DNA from: an uncultured Collinsella sp.
GTDB lineage: Bacteria > Actinomycetota > Coriobacteriia > Coriobacteriales > Coriobacteriaceae
DNA length: 8,857 nucleotides
Reading direction: 5' to 3'
Assembly (NCBI GenBank): GCA_934654765.1
Contig: CAKUGX010000083.1
Coordinates: 1-8,857, forward strand
The translations under genes and the position numbers were made by a program. Shown piece after piece: positions 6,713-8,857 of this stretch. The notes beneath the pieces are model-generated. The model ran no database searches. It was not told the DNA's origin and was given only the letters and a program-made list of their open reading frames with translations. How positions within the stretch are numbered: position 1 is the stretch's first letter; every line of letters begins with the position of its first letter.

Positions 6713-6731
6713 TTAGGAAAATCTAACCTAA
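6713..6731. promoter_or_regulatory. DtxR/IdeR-like operator upstream of nitroreductase
   Basis: The 19-bp site TTAGGAAAATCTAACCTAA has TTAGG/CCTAA arms. It agrees at 15 of 19 positions with the DtxR/IdeR consensus TTAGGTTAGGCTAACCTAA as I remember it. On the minus strand one half (TTAGGTTAG) is perfect. It ends 28 bases before the nitroreductase ATG and overlaps a possible -10 (TAGATT, 6725-6720), which is where a metal-dependent repressor would act. The hdeD-like gene on the other side is over 200 bases away and less likely to be controlled by it. No binding has been shown. Confidence 0.55.
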
Positions 6732-6948
6732 AACGTAGGCAATTACATACAGCGGCGTAATGTTCTACAGCTGTTGATTAATCCTCACTGAAGCGGGAAC
6801 AAAAGTAACAATTCGGGAATGTGGGGCGGCAATTCGTCCTTCCCGCCCCATGCATCGGCGCCCTTGGGCGATACTTGTTGCAGCACTTTTGGCGTACGCC
6901 GCACGGAGAGCAATGAACGCGACGTGCACCACACGGAAAGGAGACGTT
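6732..6948. other. Intergenic region upstream of the hdeD-like gene
   Basis: This is the gap between the divergent nitroreductase and hdeD-like genes. It holds an 8-bp stem (6822-6829 with 6843-6850, loop 13 bases) with no T run, so it is not a terminator. I could not place a convincing promoter for the hdeD-like gene. ATG 6913, in frame with that gene and with GGAGAG upstream, could give a product 12 residues longer. Confidence 0.4.
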
Positions 6949-7551
6949 ATGGGCATCTTTAAGAACGATGACCAAAAATCGAGCCAGTTTGGATTTGACG
7001 AGAAAAGTATGGCGGGCAAAGCCGTCAAGGCCGTGCGCTGGATCTACGCCATCACGGGCGTCGTGGCGCTCATTGCTGGTATCGCGCTGCTTTTTGCACC
7101 CGCCAAGTCCCTCGTCTTTTTGACGACCGTCCTGGGCATCTACTTTGTGATTACGGCAGCCATCAGGCTGTTCACTGCCATTTTTGAGCCGCTGCTGCCC
7201 ACCGGCTGGCGCGTGACGAGCATCATCTCCAACCTGCTCATTATCTTGGGCGGCGTCATAATCCTGCGCAACCAGGCCTTCTCGACCGCGACGCTCACCA
7301 CGATGGTGGTTATCGTGGCCGGCTTTGGCTGGATTGTCGAAGGTGTCATGTCCATTCTGGAGTCCGAGCTTTCGTCCAACCGCGCCCTCGCCATCCTGAG
7401 CGGCGCGCTCTCCATCATCGCCGGCATGTTCGTGTTTATCTATCCGCTGTGGTCGGCCAAGATGCTCGTCATCTTTAGCGGCGCCGCGCTGCTGGTGTTT
7501 GGCGTAACGCTGATTGTTCGCGCCATTCAATTTGGCAAACTGGTGCACTAG
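6949..7551 (+). CDS. HdeD-like DUF308 membrane protein
   Basis: This is an integral inner-membrane protein of 200 residues. Six hydrophobic segments are visible at about 31-50, 55-79, 91-107, 114-136, 145-165 and 171-193. They form repeated two-helix units with Gly-rich helices (GVVALIAGIALL, SGALSIIAGMFVF, SGAALLVFGVTLI). This is the layout of the HdeD/DUF308 family, named after the E. coli acid-resistance membrane protein, whose molecular role is unclear. A short charged cytoplasmic head (residues 1-30) precedes the helices. The ATG at 6949 was chosen for the strong AAAGGAG 5 bases upstream; ATG 6913 is an in-frame alternative. Its stop codon TAG touches the ATG of the DUF188 gene, so the two are one transcript with likely translational coupling. 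A stress role is inferred from the family only. Confidence 0.85.
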   Translation: MGIFKNDDQKSSQFGFDEKSMAGKAVKAVRWIYAITGVVALIAGIALLFAPAKSLVFLTTVLGIYFVITAAIRLFTAIFEPLLPTGWRVTSIISNLLIILGGVIILRNQAFSTATLTTMVVIVAGFGWIVEGVMSILESELSSNRALAILSGALSIIAGMFVFIYPLWSAKMLVIFSGAALLVFGVTLIVRAIQFGKLVH

Positions 7552-8034
7552 ATGCCGCGAACGCTCTTTATTGATGCCGACGCCTGCCCGGTCACGCGCG
7601 AGTCGATTGACTGCGCGCGGCGGGCGGGCGTCGCCGTTGTTATCGCCGGCAACAGCACGCAAAACCTGGAACGGCACATTCGCCACGACGACCCGCGCGA
7701 TGCCGAGCACGCGCGACGCGGCTTTTGGGTCACGACGCTCGACGTGAGCGTGGGCGCCGACAGCGCCGACTTTGCCATTGTCGAACACCTGCAGGCGGGC
7801 GACGTGGTCGTGACACAGGACATTGGCCTGGCGAGCATGGTGCTCGGACGCGATGCCGCCGCCATCGGCGTTCGCGGTCGTATCTACGACAAAGCCACCA
7901 TCGACATGCAGCTGTTTATCCGTCACGAGGAAAAGAAGGTGCGCCGCGCCGGCGGTCGCACTCGCGGACCGGCGGCATTTACCAGCGAAGACCGATCCCG
8001 CTTTAAGCGCAACCTCACCGAGCTGCTGCGCTAA
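7552..8034 (+). CDS. YaiI/YqxD (DUF188, UPF0178) family protein
   Basis: The protein has 160 residues, near the usual 150-160 of the family. Typical motifs are FIDADACPV (6-14), VSVGADSADFAIVEH (66-79), GDVVVTQDIGLA (83-94) and the C-terminal GGRTRGPAAFTSEDRSRF (134-151). The conserved acidic residues (Asp8, Asp10, Asp70, Asp73, Asp90) recall a PIN/NYN-like nuclease active site. I know of no established function. Its ATG directly follows the TAG of the hdeD-like gene (TAGATG) and no good ribosome site is seen, so translation probably depends on ribosomes ending on the upstream gene. The last bases of its stop codon form the base of the long terminator hairpin. Confidence 0.92.
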   Translation: MPRTLFIDADACPVTRESIDCARRAGVAVVIAGNSTQNLERHIRHDDPRDAEHARRGFWVTTLDVSVGADSADFAIVEHLQAGDVVVTQDIGLASMVLGRDAAAIGVRGRIYDKATIDMQLFIRHEEKKVRRAGGRTRGPAAFTSEDRSRFKRNLTELLR

Positions 8035-8086
8035 AGCAAAAGGGTAGATTTTTGGGACATGCCCAGAAATCTACCCTTTTGCTTTT
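8033..8086 (+). terminator. Long hairpin terminator after DUF188, containing a gene-end repeat
   Basis: A 19-bp perfect stem (8033-8051 with 8067-8085) continues through a T-G pair and four more pairs (8052-8056 with 8062-8066) to a 5-base loop, giving about 24 paired bases in all. The arm starts inside the TAA stop codon. The 3' arm ends in TTTTGCTTTT, so it can act as a terminator, and the A-rich 5' arm may allow it to work on the minus strand too. Confidence 0.85.
8044..8063 (+). repeat. Gene-end repeat, copy 1
   Basis: The 20 bases GTAGATTTTTGGGACATGCC recur exactly, inverted, at 8126-8145. This copy lies in the terminator hairpin after the DUF188 gene. Confidence 0.85.
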
Positions 8087-8125
8087 AGGCACGGAGAATG
8101 CGCAGGTCACGAGGGCAGATTTTAA

Positions 8126-8145
8126 GGCATGTCCCAAAAATCTAC
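8126..8145 (-). repeat. Gene-end repeat, copy 2 (inverted)
   Basis: This is an exact inverted copy of 8044-8063, directly next to the stop codon of the minus-strand exporter gene (8148-8146). Read on the minus strand, GTAGATTTT can pair with AAAATCTGC further on, giving a 9-bp stem with one G-T pair. No T run follows, so it is a weaker terminator candidate than copy 1. Confidence 0.8.
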
Positions 8146-8857
8146 TTAGAGGCCAAAGGCGGACAGGACGAGGCCCCAACCGGCGCCGATGACGTACATC
8201 ATGACTAGGAACAGGGCGTTTTCGCGGGCGCTGCGGTTGGTGCGGAACAGCACCAGGTAGCCCACGCCGGCGGAAATGAGCGTTCCGGCGAGCATCGGGG
8301 CCAGCTGCAGCGCGCCCTCGAGGTACAGCTGCGTAATGACGACGCTGGCGGAGCAGTTGGGGATCAGGCCAACAAGCGCCGAGCCCAGGACGGCGAGCGT
8401 CTCGTTGCCGCGCAGGAACTGCTCGATCGCCGACTCGCCAAAGGTCTCGAGCACGGCAACCAGAATCAGCGTTACCAGGAAAATAAATACCGAGACCTGC
8501 ACGGTGTGCGAGATCGCGCTGCGGATGATCGACAGAACGGGCGCGCCCTCGTGGGAGTGCCCATGGTCGTGGTGGTGCTCGCGCTCGTCCGCGTGACCGT
8601 GGCCGTGGTGACGCTCATGTCCATGCCCATGCTCATCCTCATCGTCGTCGCAGCCGCAATGGTCGCGCTCGCACAGCTCGTGGATATGATCGGCACTCAC
8701 GCCCGCCTCGGCCACCTCGTCAATGATGTCGCCACCGCTGTGGTCATCGTGCGCGCAGTTCACGTGGGCCGGATTGACCGCGGTCCCCAGCACGGTGCGA
8801 CGAATCGCGGCATGCGCGCGGGCGTTACGGCGCAACCCGCGAATGGCGGCGTCCACG
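8146..8857 (-). CDS. Putative 10-TM heavy-metal/manganese exporter, C-terminal part (5'-partial)
   Basis: The reading frame is open to the window edge. The first possible start there (GTG 8856) is probably an internal Val, so the 5' part lies outside. About 236 residues are visible. A soluble loop rich in His, Asp and Glu (about residues 60-105, roughly 8540-8680) includes HGHGHERHHGHGH and a CxC in RDHCGCDDDED, and should bind divalent metals. About four to five membrane segments follow. GLIPNCSASVVITQLYLEG and LISAGVGYLVLFRTNRS match my memory of the putative 10-TM heavy-metal exporter family (PF11449, often annotated as manganese transporter or arsenic efflux protein). The half seen would be the second five-helix repeat. 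The likely job is metal efflux across the membrane, with the His loop as sensor or chelator. Metal specificity is not decidable. Confidence is good for family and low for substrate. Confidence 0.8.
   Translation of the reverse strand, partial: VDAAIRGLRRNARAHAAIRRTVLGTAVNPAHVNCAHDDHSGGDIIDEVAEAGVSADHIHELCERDHCGCDDDEDEHGHGHERHHGHGHADEREHHHDHGHSHEGAPVLSIIRSAISHTVQVSVFIFLVTLILVAVLETFGESAIEQFLRGNETLAVLGSALVGLIPNCSASVVITQLYLEGALQLAPMLAGTLISAGVGYLVLFRTNRSARENALFLVMMYVIGAGWGLVLSAFGL

Noticed and set aside
5992..6726. 244-codon + strand frame over the nitroreductase
   Set aside because: Antisense to a clear flavoprotein gene, no recognised domain and no ribosome site.
6822..6850. GC-rich hairpin upstream of the hdeD-like gene as a terminator or riboswitch
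   Set aside because: Stem of only 8 bp with no T run and no conserved aptamer-like pattern; no gene ends here.
6778..7926. Long 382-codon open frame on the minus strand across the hdeD-like and DUF188 genes
   Set aside because: It is antisense to two well-supported genes, has low-complexity composition (rich in Asp, Gly, His, Arg) and no family motif; it is a by-product of GC-rich codons.

Overview
The window looks like chromosomal DNA from a high-GC Coriobacteriia bacterium, most likely Collinsella or a close gut relative. This rests on the strong G/C bias of third codon positions, the type of 3-phosphoglycerate dehydrogenase, the DUF559-like protein with an N-terminal half I associate with Coriobacteriia, and the short repeat found at gene ends. 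The assignment comes from pattern recognition and no database was consulted.

Left part (1-1180): the 3' part of a serA-type D-3-phosphoglycerate dehydrogenase gene enters from the left on the + strand. Its frame is interrupted by an amber codon at 73-75 and it ends at a strong hairpin terminator. A low-GC stretch without a gene follows (about 1181-1452). Next is a minus-strand gene (1453-2502) for a protein with an AbiEi-like N-terminal part and a DUF559/Vsr-like nuclease fold. Together these look like an inserted accessory module.

Middle part (2657-4692): a + strand pair encodes an M20 metallopeptidase and a shortened DUF1015 protein, separated by 39 bases and closed by a bidirectional terminator. 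DUF1015 genes often lie near serA/serC, so the DUF559-like gene may sit inside an older serA neighbourhood. On the minus strand (4735-6684), a nitroreductase is followed by two tandem paralogous histidine phosphatases. A 19-bp DtxR/IdeR-like operator lies just upstream of the nitroreductase start.

Right part (6949-8857): an HdeD-like six-helix membrane protein directly abuts a YaiI/YqxD (DUF188) protein on the + strand. They converge on a minus-strand gene for the C-terminal part of a putative 10-TM heavy-metal/manganese exporter with a long His/Asp/Glu-rich loop. Between the two converging genes are inverted copies of a 20-bp repeat, each starting at or next to a stop codon. One copy is the core of a 24-bp near-perfect terminator-like hairpin.

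I see no RNA genes, CRISPR arrays, transposases or prophage genes. The most notable points are the serA nonsense codon, the DUF559-like protein with a changed active-site motif, the DUF1015 protein that has lost its conserved motifs, the iron-box candidate upstream of the nitroreductase, and the gene-end repeat.
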